64,000 nt of DNA from Dipteris shenzhenensis (Eukaryota > Polypodiophyta > Polypodiopsida > Gleicheniales): the NCBI GenBank assembly GCA_047967505.1, contig CM106541.1. One strand, 5' to 3'. Both the position numbers and the translations under genes were made by a program. Below the pieces are notes generated by a model. That model ran no database searches, was not told the DNA's origin, and saw nothing but the letters and a program-made list of their open reading frames with translations. Positions within the stretch are counted from its first letter, which is position 1. The number at the start of each line of letters is the position of its first letter. Shown here one piece after another: positions 32,747-44,811 of the stretch.

Positions 32747-33490
32747 CTTATAGTGCAAGATGGACTAAGAAGATAGAGACTAAGTGTATGGTGGGTTCTT
32801 TTCCAATTGCAGCAAGGGGAGGCCTTGTAGTCAATCCTCTCTCTAATAGGGGCATAATCAATTATCTCTCTTTCTAGGGCATAAACAATGATTTCTTACA
32901 ATAAATGGAAGCACCAAGAGATGGGAATTCAAGAACTAAGAGGCTACCCATGAAGGTATGGTGGAGGTAGGAAAGTCAAAAATGGAAGGTAGCAAGGGGC
33001 TAACATGATAGGTCAGGAGTGTGAAGATCGAATTTCAATAGTGGTGAAGGTAATGGAGATGGTAGAGTAGGAGCAAAGAAGGTTTTCAAGAAAGGCTTTT
33101 AGGAGGAGAAGTCTTGCAAGGATTTCAAGAGGAGATGGAATTGTGGAAGGAAGGTGATCTATGATATTGAAAGCACAGCTATGGGAATTCAAAGAATAAG
33201 GACCTTCCTTTAAAAAAAGAGCAAGATTCAATAGGACTAAGGAAAGGTGTTTGATATTTTTCACACAAAGTTCTTGCTTGACTAGAAAATCAAAAGATGC
33301 AAGCATTATTACTGCTGCTAACCAATTCATACGAATGCTCAACTCAGAGGCCCTATCATACCACACATAAAAAAGAGGATGGAGGAAGAGGGGCATTAGA
33401 AAACCTTAATGAGTCCACTGGACCATCTTTGGGCTCAAGTCTTGAGGACATGTGCCCAAGGATACAAAGGGATAGACAAGTAAAAATGTA
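31735..33490. other. Non-coding stretch with (CA)n(GA)n microsatellite
   Basis: No gene recognised. A CA run at about 32670-32688 is followed by a GA run at 32704-32743. The minus-strand frame 33013-33396 (127 codons) is hydrophobic and Leu-rich, but it resembles no family I know and has no supporting features. Confidence 0.5.
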
Positions 33491-34205
33491 AAAGCATATC
33501 CACTCTAGGGAAGGATAAGAAACTATGAGGTAAAGCCTTGTGAATCTTGAACTTTGATTACAAAATGCATATCCACTCTAGGGATGAGGTAACGCCTTGT
33601 GAATCTTGAACTCTGATTACAAAATGCACACATTGCATAGACTTAAAAGGTTTAGAGTGTTTGGAAATTCGAAGAGGTGGAGAAGCAAACCTCAAATCTA
33701 AAGAATGTGAAAAAATCACTTGACATATATATATTGATACTTTTATGGATTTGTGTATATAGATAAATATTTATGCATAGGAGTGTCATTGTATGTTCAT
33801 TCAAACTTGCTTTGTTGCATTTGATGCCAGAGTTTGCATGGGAAGAAATATCAAAACCTACAGAACCTTTTGCTTTAAAATTATACCATAGACATATTGA
33901 TTGAGAGGTGCTTTGTTGTACGTTTTGGAAGATGCTATGCCTATTTCCATTTAAACCTAGAAAGGGGTAGAAAGTGTTTAGTGATAGTCTTGACACAATT
34001 TTGAATGATGTGAAGCGGTTGCATGGGAAGAAATCTCAAAACCTATAGAACTTTTGGCTTAAAAATTATACCATAGACATATTGATTGAGAGCTGCTTTG
34101 TTGTACGTTTTGGAAGATGCTATGTCTATTTCCATTTAAACCTAGAAAGGGGTAGAAAGTGTTTAGTGATAGTGTTAACACAATTTAGCATGCTGTGAAG
34201 TGGCT
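33490..34205. repeat. Two tandem duplications (about 75 bp and 185 bp)
   Basis: ATATCCACTCTAGGGA plus the following CTTGTGAATCTTGAACT occur at about 33497 and 33569. A 185-bp unit starting GCATGGGAAGAAAT at 33836 is repeated at 34021 with a few percent differences, including the TTTCCATTTAAACCTAGAAA landmark. The high similarity suggests a fairly recent duplication. No coding content is recognised. Confidence 0.8.
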
Positions 34206-34469
34206 CAATGGTTCTCAATTTTGAAAAGTAGGCTACTCCTTGAGGTTACTAATCCATGAACACTTCATGAAGCACCATGCTAAAATGATTTAAGATATTG
34301 AAAGTAGCATTATAGTTACAATGCATCCGTGTTTTTCATCATGGTGGGAGAAAATGTTGAGACTCAAATGTGCTTGACTTGGAATCTTTTCTCCCTCTCT
34401 TTCTCTCTCTAACATGGCTTCCTCCTCTCTCCTTTTATGTGAATATCCTTTATGTCCTTGGAGAAAATG

Positions 34470-34626
34470 TGATGTATGGATTAAAGCTAACAATACGATC
34501 AAGATATTGATTGAAACCAATTTACTAGAGTTTGTAAAGTTTGGAAGCAATGTTACCATCATAGGTGGATATATCAGAGGAAGAATTGGTGTCATCAATG
34601 TTTGCAAGAAGAATAAGGAATAATTC
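34470..34626 (+). pseudogene. Ribosomal protein eS4 (RPS4) pseudogene fragment
   Basis: The + strand frame reads IKANNTIKILIETN, FVKFGSNVTIIGG, then RGRIGVINVCKKNKE and a stop. This follows the central part of cytosolic small-subunit protein eS4, in which an IKANDTIK-type segment leads into a GGRNRGRVGVI-type KOW region. I judge it about half identical. The upstream and downstream parts of eS4 are not found and the frame ends in a stop, so this is a decayed fragment, possibly a retrocopy because no intron interrupts it. The functional gene must be elsewhere. Confidence 0.65.
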
Positions 34627-36238
34627 ATGTGCAAGACACAACTAGACAACAGGCTATTCCCACCAAATACATTTTAGAATAACATTGTCAACAATCGCAC
34701 AAGAAATTTAGAAAGTGAACTTTACATTTGTAATTGCAATGTTCTTATGTCTCATGTAGTGGTAGTGAATGTTTATAGGAAAAAGAATCATGTCTCTTTG
34801 TAAAATTTCAAGTTTCATTCTTTCTAAGTCGCTTATAAATTGATGTTGGCATCTACATAATATGTTGCTAGAGAAAAACTTACTTCACCAGTTTTAAGAC
34901 TTTATGAAAAACTTACTTCACCAGTTTTAAGACTTTATCAAAAAATTGATGGCAAGGAAAACAAAAGGGTTAGTCATGATTGCACTTAACGTTATGTGGT
35001 TTGTTCAGCAATTCATACATGATGCAAAAGCTATTAAGAGAAGCCTATATTTTTAGGTTGGGCCGTAAGTTGCGACATAATGTTGGAACTTGACTGTAAA
35101 TCCCCATGAATGTGCTTTAAGCTCATGCAAGTTTCTAAATCCTATCATGTTTGGAGATTTTCCATTGATCATGCATAAGTTGATGGATATTGCATGCTTG
35201 CATTTTCAAAGGAGAAGAGAACAAAGGTCCAACATCGAACAAATTTCTTGGGTTTTGGACTATGAAGTGCAATGTCGGAGAGCCCATGACACATCTATTC
35301 ATGTGGACAAAATATTGCCATGTCACTCAATTTTTTTTAAAGATCCACTGCACCAGAGTAAGAACATCAAGGCGCAACATAATAAATACATCTCATACTT
35401 GCTATGAGCTGTCTCAAAACTTGGAAGCTGTGTGCAGAGATAAGACTTAATAGATTCCAAACAAAACATGCACGAAACCAGCAATTGGGATGCAATGAGT
35501 TTTCCAAGCCAATGAGGTTTCCTCCACCAACCTACTAACAAAAGATTAGAGAACTCTTATTGGGTTTCTTCCCTCTTTTCACCCATGGCTTTGCCATGGT
35601 TTATCACACTACCATGGAATTTAATTTTGGCTCAAAAAATGGTTCCTTTAGGGGAAAATCAACAACCTCTCTTGCCTCACAAAAGGATAAATTTAGCTCT
35701 CCCTTCTCTAATAGTTTGAGTAGCTCCATACCACCTTCTTTGGATAGGAAAATGGACATTCTTAAAGCAAGGGCATGCAATCATCATTCATTTTAAACCA
35801 CTAAGGTATGGATCTGAATGATATATCAATTTGTGGATCTCAATGCTTTGCCAAAGCACTCATTGTAAAGGCTTGATCACTAATAGTGAAAGCTTAAAAG
35901 GATGCTTGGTTGCAAAATAATAATCACCCATTGATACTTTGTCGACATTCTTGGCACAATCAAATGTTTGAGAGATTACAATGCACGCATGGTCACAAAA
36001 AAAAAATGGGTTTTTTTAAATATTAAGCGATTATAAAAAGTAGATGTGATCAAATGCAAGTATGTTGGATTGGGACAATCGGTTGTTCCTAATGTAGTTC
36101 ACAGGAGTTTTAAAAAGGGAATGATGCAGCCTTGTATGCCGACAAATATCGTTTGGAGTGAGTATAATCCACAAATGGCATATGCAATTGTTAAGTTGAC
36201 AAAAGTCATATCAAGGCCATGCAGGAATTGATTTGGCA
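34627..36238. other. Non-coding stretch with a 33-bp tandem repeat
   Basis: A 33-bp unit containing ACTTACTTCACCAGTTTTAA is repeated once at 34874-34940 with a single difference. Frames at 35090-35407 (+) and 35190-35450 (+) show no domain I recognise. Nothing else is identifiable. Confidence 0.5.
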
Positions 36239-36239
36239 C

Positions 36240-37130
36240 TATGTGAAGGTAATGTGGGTTGAAAGAGTAGCTCTAGGGGGAGGGGGTGGTGCATGGAGGT
36301 GAAGGGCTAAGGGAGAAATCATAACAAGAGTGGAGGTGGAGTGATGATGAGGGGGGTTGAGAGAGAGTTTTAAGGGAAAGGATGGTGAGCAGAGGTGAGG
36401 GGGCTGAGGGAGCATCCATGAGGAAGGGGGAGAGGGAGGTAGAGTGAAGGTGAAGAGGGAAGAGATTGTAGCCCATGAGGAGGGGATGGTGAGCAAAGAT
36501 AAGGGGTCGATTGAGGAGATGGGAGGGAGAGATGGAGCAAAGGTGAGGGGGAGGTGGAGCAAAGTTGGGGGGGTTGAGAGAGCACTTGCACAAGGAGGGG
36601 TCGTGGGGGGTTGAGGGAGGTGACACACTGAGAGCATGTGAGTGAGTAACCACAATAAGAGAGGAGGTGAGGGGTTGATGAGGGACCAGCCACAAGGACA
36701 GGGAAGGTGTGGGAGAAGCTACAAGGAGAGTGGAGGTGAGGGGCTTGAGGAAGTAGCTACAAGGAGAGGGGAGGGCAAGGTGGAGCAAAGATGAGGGGGC
36801 TAAGAGAGAAACTGCTACAAGAAGGGGGTGAAGGTCATGAAGGGAGAAAGATTACATGGAAAGTAAGGGGACACAGAGCTATGAGGGGAATGAGAGAGGT
36901 TTAGATGAGGGAGTGGTGAGATAGCTAGGAAGAGACAAGAGAAACTAGAGAGGGAACAAAGCAACTTAAGTACCATTGTGTAAAGGGAAAAACAAGAAAT
37001 TTGGGGGACTGAGAGAGAAATTGTGCAAGGAAGGGGGTTGAGGGAGGTGCCACAAGAGAGGATGGAGAGTAGCCAGAAGGAGAGGGGAGGTGAGGGGTTG
37101 AGGATTAGCCCCACGAGGAGGGGGGAGGTG
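36240..37130 (+). repeat. Purine-rich strand, degenerate GGGGAGGTGAGGGG repeats
   Basis: Over about 900 bp the + strand is overwhelmingly A and G, with recurring GAGGTGAGGGG, TTGAGGGAG and AAGGGGG motifs at irregular spacing. The overlapping minus-strand frames of 99-171 codons in several registers are rich in Pro, Ser, Leu and His because of this composition and are not supported as genes. Confidence 0.85.
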
Positions 37131-38518
37131 TGGGAGAATGGGTTTTTGAAATTCGAGGAGGAACGAAGTGGTATTGATGTTGTTGTACATGCACCTTAGC
37201 CCTTGCTTTCCTCACAAGTCTTGCCCAACAAATTGTCCCGTCACCCAAGAGACTTGCCCAACATGCCTTGATGCTACCCATGTCCAAACAAAAGAAGCAA
37301 CATAGCAAAACACTATGAAGGATGCATGGCAAGGATGGAAGGCACCATAGCCAGAGCTAGGGAGCTCAAGTGAGAGAAGACACATTGGGGATGCTTCAAG
37401 GAGAGGGATTCCATATCCACAACAACATGTAGTGAAGGTAAGCTTTTTAACCACACTCAAAGGTTTAGACTTTACGAGAGGAAGAGAAGCATGCACTATA
37501 TACATACAACCCAAAAAGATTGTATTCATGCCTCCATTCAAGGTCTACAATAGCACGATGATCTCATTTTAATACTTCTCTAGCTTGTTGATGTGGTGGG
37601 GAGCATGGCGAAAGCTGGTGGCTATGGAAACTTTATAGATGACAAAATGCCTTTCTTGATCACTAAATCCTTGGATGTTCCACATAGTATCAAAATGCTC
37701 TGTTACTATGCAGGCTGACATGTTGAAAAGCAGCTCTCGAGTAGGATTCTCTCTGAGATGGCTCTACAGAAGAGATCGAGTTTATGGAAGTCTTGGTGAT
37801 TGAGAATTTTGTAGCTTATTGTTTGTCAAAATACATCAGGTAAAAAGCCCTTCCTAAATTTTTTTCTTTGGTCTTGCACTTGATTCTCACATTCATGTGC
37901 ATGGATGAACATATTCCAACAATGTGCATGCACATGCATATGATGCACTTTCACATGCACCTCACTTGCACGGACACATGCACACACATGTACATGAGTA
38001 CACTATCATATTCAACTGCACATAAAAAATGCATACATGTACTCGCACATTCCCACATATAGACATGCACACTCATCCACAATGCACACATAAAGCGCAT
38101 ACACACTCCTAAGTGCATGTACAAACATTATCATCACACACACACATTCAACAAAATAATATTGTGAGCCATCTTTATTAAGACTTCAATACATGAGGTT
38201 GCATGCATTCACACACAACTCTTCTTGAAAACAAGTTCTCCAAAATTGCATTTCTTCAATTGTAGAAGTTCGCTTGAATTAAATGCATTTTAATTTTGTT
38301 CAAATTAAAATTCTTGAAAATACATACATATAATATTTATACCTTCAAATGAAAAATCAATTTAGGTGATTGATTATGGTTGATGAATTTAATTCAATTA
38401 ATTAAGATCACATTATGAATAAGGGCACTACTAGGGTTTCATTGGGATTTGATTAAATTTTTAATTAAAAAGCATACAATTGTTGAGATTTGTAATATAG
38501 CCAATCGTTTTCATAGAA
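37131..38518. other. Non-coding stretch with CACATGCA-rich segment
   Basis: No gene recognised. From about 37895 to 38145 the sequence is rich in CATGCACA/CACACATG words, an old alternating purine-pyrimidine repeat. AT-rich sequence follows. Confidence 0.5.
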
Positions 38519-38543
38519 GAGAGAGAGAGAGAGAGAGAGAGAG
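38519..38543. repeat. (GA)n microsatellite
   Basis: About 12 GA units. Confidence 0.9.
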
Positions 38544-41500
38544 CTCATCTTGCTAGTGGCTTGTAGGTGGATTGCAATGCCTTTTTCATGTAGTGCTTGA
38601 GAAAGTGGCTCTCCTAGTCATAGCTTTGTGTTTTGAATATTTTGTATCCATCTATATTGTAGACTTTGTTGCATCACACTTGGGAGTTCTTCAAAGGTTC
38701 ATGGGTATTGTGGTTTGTTCATGTGTTGGTGGTCGTGCATTATTTACCATTGTTTAGAAGCACGAGGTGTAGATCTGTTGCTGAACGTCTTGCCTTCATT
38801 GGCCATGGCATAAAAGTAGCTTCAAGTAGTTTTGGTTACTAAAGTAGGAGTTGTTGGTAGTCATATAAGCTCCAAAGCATTTGAAGTTTAAGGCATAGGA
38901 AGATGATGATGGAAATTTCTCCTTTAAATGCTAACAGTCAAGAGGAATTTCTAGCCTCAACTTTCTTATCATTACGTGATCCAAAAGACCAATCACCTAA
39001 TAGGATCCTAGTTTCATATCAAATATCTTCATTTCAAGATAAAGCTTTGATTGCAATGTATTTTTTTAGCCAAGAGTTCTATGATATTGCTATTGCCTCT
39101 AGGTTTGTAGACAATTCAAGTGTGGATAGTGATTTCATGACGACTTATTGTTATTGATGGTCATTGTGTTTTTGTTGCTTTTAGCTCAATGCATGCTACA
39201 TTGCCACTTTCAAAAAATTACATGGTTCTATGTTGATAGTGCAAGTCAATTCAATGGTCTCTTAACATAGAATTCATCATCCCTATCCCATATCTAGTTT
39301 CCCTACAAGGGTTGTCCACATTTTTCTCCACAAAGAGTCCAAGCTACATTCTCACTCCTATTGCATGAAACTAGAATGCCAATGAGTAGTATACCATGGC
39401 AAGCTGTGTGCATGTATGATTTGCTTTCAACCCTCAAGAGATTTTTTTTCTGATTTGATGCTCTTAGATGGTGATTTTCCCTGTGCCACCTATTCCGTCG
39501 ACTTCCGTTTTGCGTCCACCGAGTGGGTTGCATTAGGAAAACCACCGTTTAGGAGCCTGGCGAACTCTTGTGTTCCGCAAAATTATGAGAGCCATGAAGC
39601 GTCCAGTCAGCTGTGGAATTGTAGGTGTACTTGCGTGGAGTTGTTCTGTCATGCCAAACGTGAATCAGGCTCCTTTTATTACAGTTAGTGGGCTTTGCAA
39701 AAGTCGTTAAAGACCTCAGTCTCTTGTGGTTCCAAATTTCTACCGAGATTGTGCCCGCTTGGCTTAAGTCTACATGTGAGTGATGCAAGAAAACGTTCCA
39801 CAATTTGAATTGGCTTTATTATTGGAAGAAGTTTATAAGAGTCTTTTGATGTTGAGCCTAGCTCAGGGTAACTCGCAGCAGAACCTTTGGAGTCTACGTT
39901 TCTGAAACTTGCGTCAAAGTTGAAGTATCCATTACAGAATTCAAATTAGCATCTTTCCTTCCACGGGCTTTCTGATGACTATCAAGAGCTTACCCATTTT
40001 CAACAAGGCTCACCAGGAATTTTGGGATCCCTGATGCTTCTGCCATTGGTATGATGCTTGAGCTTTGGAAATGTGCTTTTGGATTGTCCTAAAGAAATAA
40101 TAAAGTTGGCCTATGTTCTACATGAACTGAATATGTCCCTCGAGCGAATATGTTCTAGATGAACTGAATTATATCCTCTGAGAGACAAATAACTCAGAAA
40201 TAGGATTATCGAGAGCATTATATTAGTTGGAAAGATGGGTAATATGAAGATTCAGCTTGGGAGATGGTGGGTGATTTAAATGGAATCTTCCCTAGCTTTA
40301 TTTTTGAGACGTAAATATCGAAAGGGGGTGCATTTCCCTCCCCTCGGCACCTGTTTCCGGTCTGTTTTCAAGCAGCTCTACATGCTGTTTTTGGAGTTCG
40401 CACCTGCTTCTGGAGGCTCCCTCACTGCACTGGTTTGGGAGCTTTTTGGCAGGCAGCCCTTGGCTTCCTTTTGATCCCCAGCGGCCCCTACTTGCTTGCA
40501 CCTGCTTCGGGAATTCTTTTAATGGCTGTTTTGCTTGTTTCTGATGCTCCAGATAGTTCGCTTTCGCCCATGGGATTCCTTGCTGGCTCGAGAGCGGACC
40601 TGGGTGTTTTAGCCCTTTCTTGTGCTGTTCTATTGATCTGAGAGCAGCCCTCACTGCCTCGAGCTTTCCTGAGCGGGGCTGTGGGTTTTCTTCAGCTCAT
40701 TGGGCAGTGGTTTGAAGGCCCATGCCTTCTTTTCTCTGCTGTGAGCTCCTTTTCACGTTACTGGGCCCCTTTCCACCAAGCTTGTCAGCTGGTGACGGAC
40801 CTTGAGCAATTTCTCGTGTCTGAGTTGGCTGGCCTTTGTGAGAAAGAATCTTGGTGTGATTGGAAAGAGCCACTCACATGGCAGCTCCCTCGACTCCCCT
40901 AGCTGTTAACGTTCTACTTTCTTCAGAAGACAAACAACGATTGAAGATAGCAGTTCAGTCACTTCAAGACAGAGCTTTGGTGGGAGGATTATTGGACTCA
41001 CTCGCACGAGGAGTCAAGTGTGGGATTGGATCTGTGCTTTCTGCTCTGAAGACTTGAGGCTTGTTGGCTTTGCACTCCTTCCCCTACGTCTTGGTCCATA
41101 GCGCTCTAGAGGAAATTCTTTTGAAGAGCTCGGTGATAGGCTAGGAGAGCGCCTCCAACTCACTTCCTTGGAGGAGTGATTGAAACATGTTTAGACACTT
41201 TCTCAGAATGAGCCATGGTGTTCTCCAAGTAGAATCAATGTTGGTCACAAATTGCAAACAGATTCATTGGATCTAGGAAACCAAGCAATACTTGATCGCC
41301 ATTTTGGACAGCTCCAAATCCCATACAATTCTGCCTCAACTAAGAGGGGCTTGGAGTATTTTGCTGGTTTGTGTACTGGATAGCTAACTTGGGACACAAA
41401 TCGATGCTCTTCTCCACACAATCACCGCCAACATATCAGAATATGCCTGTTGAGCAAAGGTTTTTTCCAGCAATAAAGGGGCTTTTGCAGAAATCACTTG

Positions 41501-41552
41501 CAGTTCTTTCGTGTTTCCTTCTCTCCCTCTCAGTGTGGTGTGTGTCAGGTTT

Positions 41553-41555
<3 letters not shown>
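38544..41555. other. No recognised gene; GC-richer island at 40.27-41.06 kb
   Basis: Short + strand frames at 38903-39157, 39416-39688, 40280-40474 and 40860-41057 are open but match no family I know. The last contains QRLKIAVQSLQDRALVGGLL. Base composition around 40270-41060 is less AT-rich than the surroundings, and TGCTTCTGGAGGCTC/TGCTTCGGGAATTC phrases suggest local repetition. It might be the 5' part of the LINE that follows or an old gene fragment. Confidence 0.35.

Positions 41556-41597
<42 letters not shown>
41555..41597. repeat. (CT)n microsatellite at the 5' edge of LINE B
   Basis: About 20 CT units. Recognisable LINE coding sequence begins right after it, so the repeat marks or lies near the 5' truncation point. 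Confidence 0.9.
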
Positions 41598-41599
41598 GT

Positions 41600-43430
41600 G
41601 CTTACTTCACCTACCACGATGTACGCTTTGAGTGGGATCACTCACCTTCTTACTATGGCCGTCTGTACATACTTCTCGCTTATATTGACTTCATACCCCT
41701 TTTAGAGGATCGTGTTGCCCTTGTCACCCGCTCACTACATGAGGCTACCATTCACGCTTTTCCCCACACCACCCTCTTCACTCGCCCACCACCCCCTAGA
41801 CTCATACCCTGTAATAGTTGATACGATGATGAGTGTAAGGCCTTACGTCGTTAACTCAGATTCAAAACCAAAAACAGTCTTCCAAGCGCACCAGATACGC
41901 TACGCGAATACCTTAGACTCGTATAGAGGAAGAAACTAGACTTCGTTCGTCGAAACGAGGAGGAGCTATTGAACATTTTGTTTAGTAATAACTCTAAGGA
42001 CTTCTGGCGGAGATTTCTAGAAGAACGGTCCCTTTCGTCACTCACTGACACCCAGATCTGGTTTGATTATGCACGCACACTTTATGACATCCCAAATCAG
42101 CCAGTCCCTAACCTCTCACACATGCCTCGTCCCACATCCTGCACCCTCTTTACTAGAGGAGGGGTAAAGGATGCCGTAATGAAACTTCATAATGGTGGAG
42201 CGAAGGATCATGAGGGGCTATGCACTGAGTTCATTGCATAGCCCCTTAACCTCCTAGCCCCGATCTTAGCAAAGCTTTTTAATGAAGCGGTTTGTTTGGG
42301 ATTTCCACACACTTGGACCATTAACACTATCTCACCCATCCACAAGGTTGGGGATCCCATGAGCTCGGAGAACTACAGGACTATTATGATTGCACATGTC
42401 ATGTCCAAGATCTATGCATCAGTACTTGACTCCGAGATTAGCAGACTTGCAGAGTGTCGAGGACTTAGAGCAGTAGGACAGGCCGGATTTTTGCACAATC
42501 ATGGAACCATGGACCACACTCTCACGCTCAGATGTATCATCGAGGAGGCGAGGTCACAAAAACAGAGGGTTTATTGTTGCTTTGTGGATTTTCGCAAGGC
42601 ATTTGACACGATCCCAAGAGCCCGCCTCATACGGCGCCTACATGACTTAGGTTATGACCAGGAGATCATTTGGGATGTCATGGCACTTTACGAGAGAGTT
42701 TCTGGCTGAGTTTGCCGGGTGGACAGACGAGATCATGAGTACCATCGGGATCAAACAAGGGTGTCCTTTGTCGCCTACCTTGTTTTGCCTCTACATTGAC
42801 GAGCTTGAGACAGTGATGCAGACACAGGGGCTTGTAGGTTGCTCTCTTGTGGGCACGTTGATCCAGATTTTGCTCATGCAGATGATGTGGCTCTCTTGTC
42901 TTTCTCAGTAGAGGGGCTTCAGAGACACCTAGACGCACACCTAGACGCACTACAGTCTTTTTGTGAGTCTCATGATTTGAAGGTCAACCTGGGTAAAACC
43001 AAGGTCATGATCTTCAATACATCTCGAGCCATCATGCATCAGGAGCAGTTCATATTTGCGGGGTCATCTGTTGAGATAGTTTCATCATACACTTATCTTG
43101 GGGTTATCTTCTCTGGACCCGAGCTTCACTATGAGACCCGCGATGCAGACACGCTTGAGTGGAGGGTATGCCTCATTGGCCAGGCTAGAGAGGCAGTGCT
43201 TCCACTCACACTTTCAGGATCCACGCACCAAGGGGTTGCTTTTTGACTCCTTGGCTCGCCCAGCGGGGATGTACGACGGCAGCCCTTGTTGGGGGCCAGA
43301 CTTGTCGGATACAAAGTGGGCCCGTGTGGAGCGACTACAGGTTCTCATGTTATTACGGATGATTCGTGGTAAGTCATCCGTTCCTCACCAGATCATTCAG
43401 GCTGAGTTTGGGTCACCTCCTTTATAGCTA
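41600..43430 (+). pseudogene. LINE B reverse transcriptase, broken by stops and frameshifts
   Basis: Motifs in order are KDFWRRFLEER (about 42000), GGAKDHEGLCTEF (42195), INTISPIHKVGDP and NYRTIMIAHVMSKIYA (42310-42410), AGFLHNHGTMDH, YCCFVDFRKAFDTIPR (about 42570, palm aspartate), GIKQGCPLSPTLF (42750), and HADDVALLS (about 42880), the catalytic ADD box. KVNLGKTKVMIF and SYTYLGVIF mark the thumb (43000-43100). In-frame stops after CTEFIA (42239) and after YERVSG, plus shifts near 42710, 42840 and 43190, break it. A functional LINE RT primes reverse transcription of its own RNA at a nicked chromosome. Confidence 0.85.
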
Positions 43431-43532
43431 GATGCTGCATTTCAGGTCATCACATATCTATACCGAGTTAGGGAATATGGGGATTATACCTCGGGGCGTA
43501 GTAGGCTACCATGGATAGCTCTATCCTCTTCT

Positions 43533-44471
43533 ATGGCACTTGCAGCAGGAGGAGATCAGAGGTGCTGGTATGCACGTATAGAGAGATGGTTTGAGCGACT
43601 GGGGCTCCACATGGATAGACTACCTCCCTTCCAGTGTAGCATGGATGCTCCGTTCTCTCCCCTCTTATCACACGAGGTCAACCAGGTTATCCGTGAGGAA
43701 CTACTACAGCTACACACTTTTCGGACCTAGTTGGAACTGAGTGAACTCCCAGTGAAGCTTAGCTTCTACAGAGATCACTTCTTACATATCACAGCGGAGG
43801 GTTTCATTGACCCACCAGGATACACACAGATTCACCTACCCCACTCGGTGAGGATCTCTCTTGGGCAGTTCCGAGTCCCTTCACGCAGACTTCGTCGCAT
43901 CGAGAGCGACAGAGCAGAGCGACTACCCAGGGAGTGGCGCATATGCACACTGTGTGGCATACAGGAGGTTGAGACAGAGGAGCATTTCATCTTCAGGTGT
44001 TCTATGTACTATGAGATCCGAGGACGTTTCCACTGCCTCTTTAGGGATAGTTATGGGATTTTAGCCCGTTTCCTCTCCTACCTAGACCAGCGGTGTTTGG
44101 CAAGTTTCATTCATAAGGCACTTAGACACCGCGAGAGGATACTCCGAGCACGGAGACAGGATCAGACTTCTTCCTCAGTTGATCCCTCTCAGAGCTCTAT
44201 CACGAAGTTCTTTCAGCTAGATCACATGGACCCCAACGAGACGAGGCCTCAACATAATCGTGACCCGCGACAGCTCAGACAGAGGATCGACACACAGATC
44301 ACACTTGGAGACATCCCCTCCTTGTTTAGAGTGGGAGCCCGATCGACGGGGGTCACAGTAGCCCTGGTTAGATGCAAAGCTACGACCAGGAGACGTGCCA
44401 GGATCGCACCTCTGAGTGGCCGGCAGCACTCTATTGCCGACTTCATGCCTCCACTACCTCATCCATCCTGA
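43533..44471 (+). pseudogene. LINE B C-terminal domain: zinc knuckle and PIP-box-like motifs
   Basis: Two consecutive frames (43533-43730 and 43731-44471) in the same register form the C-terminal part after RT. The zinc knuckle CTLCGIQEVETEEHFIFRC spans about 43950-44000 (C-X2-C-X9-H-X4-C), the type found after RT in many LINEs. Further on, at residues 154-161 of the second frame, lies QSSITKFF, a full PCNA-interacting (PIP-box) consensus; QHSIADFM at 232-239 is a near match. The tail is basic (RARRQDQ, TTRRRARI). The TAG at 43728-43730 separates the two frames, so the original protein was continuous. PCNA binding is inferred from the motif only. Confidence 0.75.
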
Positions 44472-44811
44472 TATCTTGATGTTGCTAGGGATGATGATGA
44501 TGTTGAGATTGATATATAGTTGAACATCGACATGACTATGTTGTACTTAGGACTTAGTACTGCTATTCTGCATTTTTGCATTTTTTGCATTTTGCATTGG
44601 TATGGATGCTCGTTTAGTAGCTCCACTACCACAGCTCGTTGTATCAGGATTTTCACAGTCTCATAGACCCATCGGTCTTCCGAAGACTTTAATAAACTTT
44701 CTTTCTTTTCTTTTTCTTTCTCTCTCCATTTCTGTTCATTTCCTTTGCACTTCTCATAGCCTTTTGGTCCCACAAATGCACCAACCACCTTCAATCAGAT
44801 GATAGATCTGA

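Larger units (their letters stand above)
41598..44805 (+). mobile_element. LINE B, + strand, 5' truncated
   Basis: The element carries the region between endonuclease and RT, the reverse transcriptase, and a long C-terminal domain to 44471. A 3' UTR follows with TGATGATGATG, a TTTTTTGCATTTTGCATT segment and AATAAA near 44691, ending in a T-rich tract around 44700-44760. The endonuclease is missing. No target-site duplication was identified. Its reading frame is broken in only a few places, so it is younger than LINE A or LINE D. Confidence 0.85.

Noticed and set aside
36239-36788. Minus-strand Pro/Ser/Leu-rich frames of 107-171 codons
   Set aside because: Three overlapping registers are all open because the strand is almost pure pyrimidine; this is a composition artefact.
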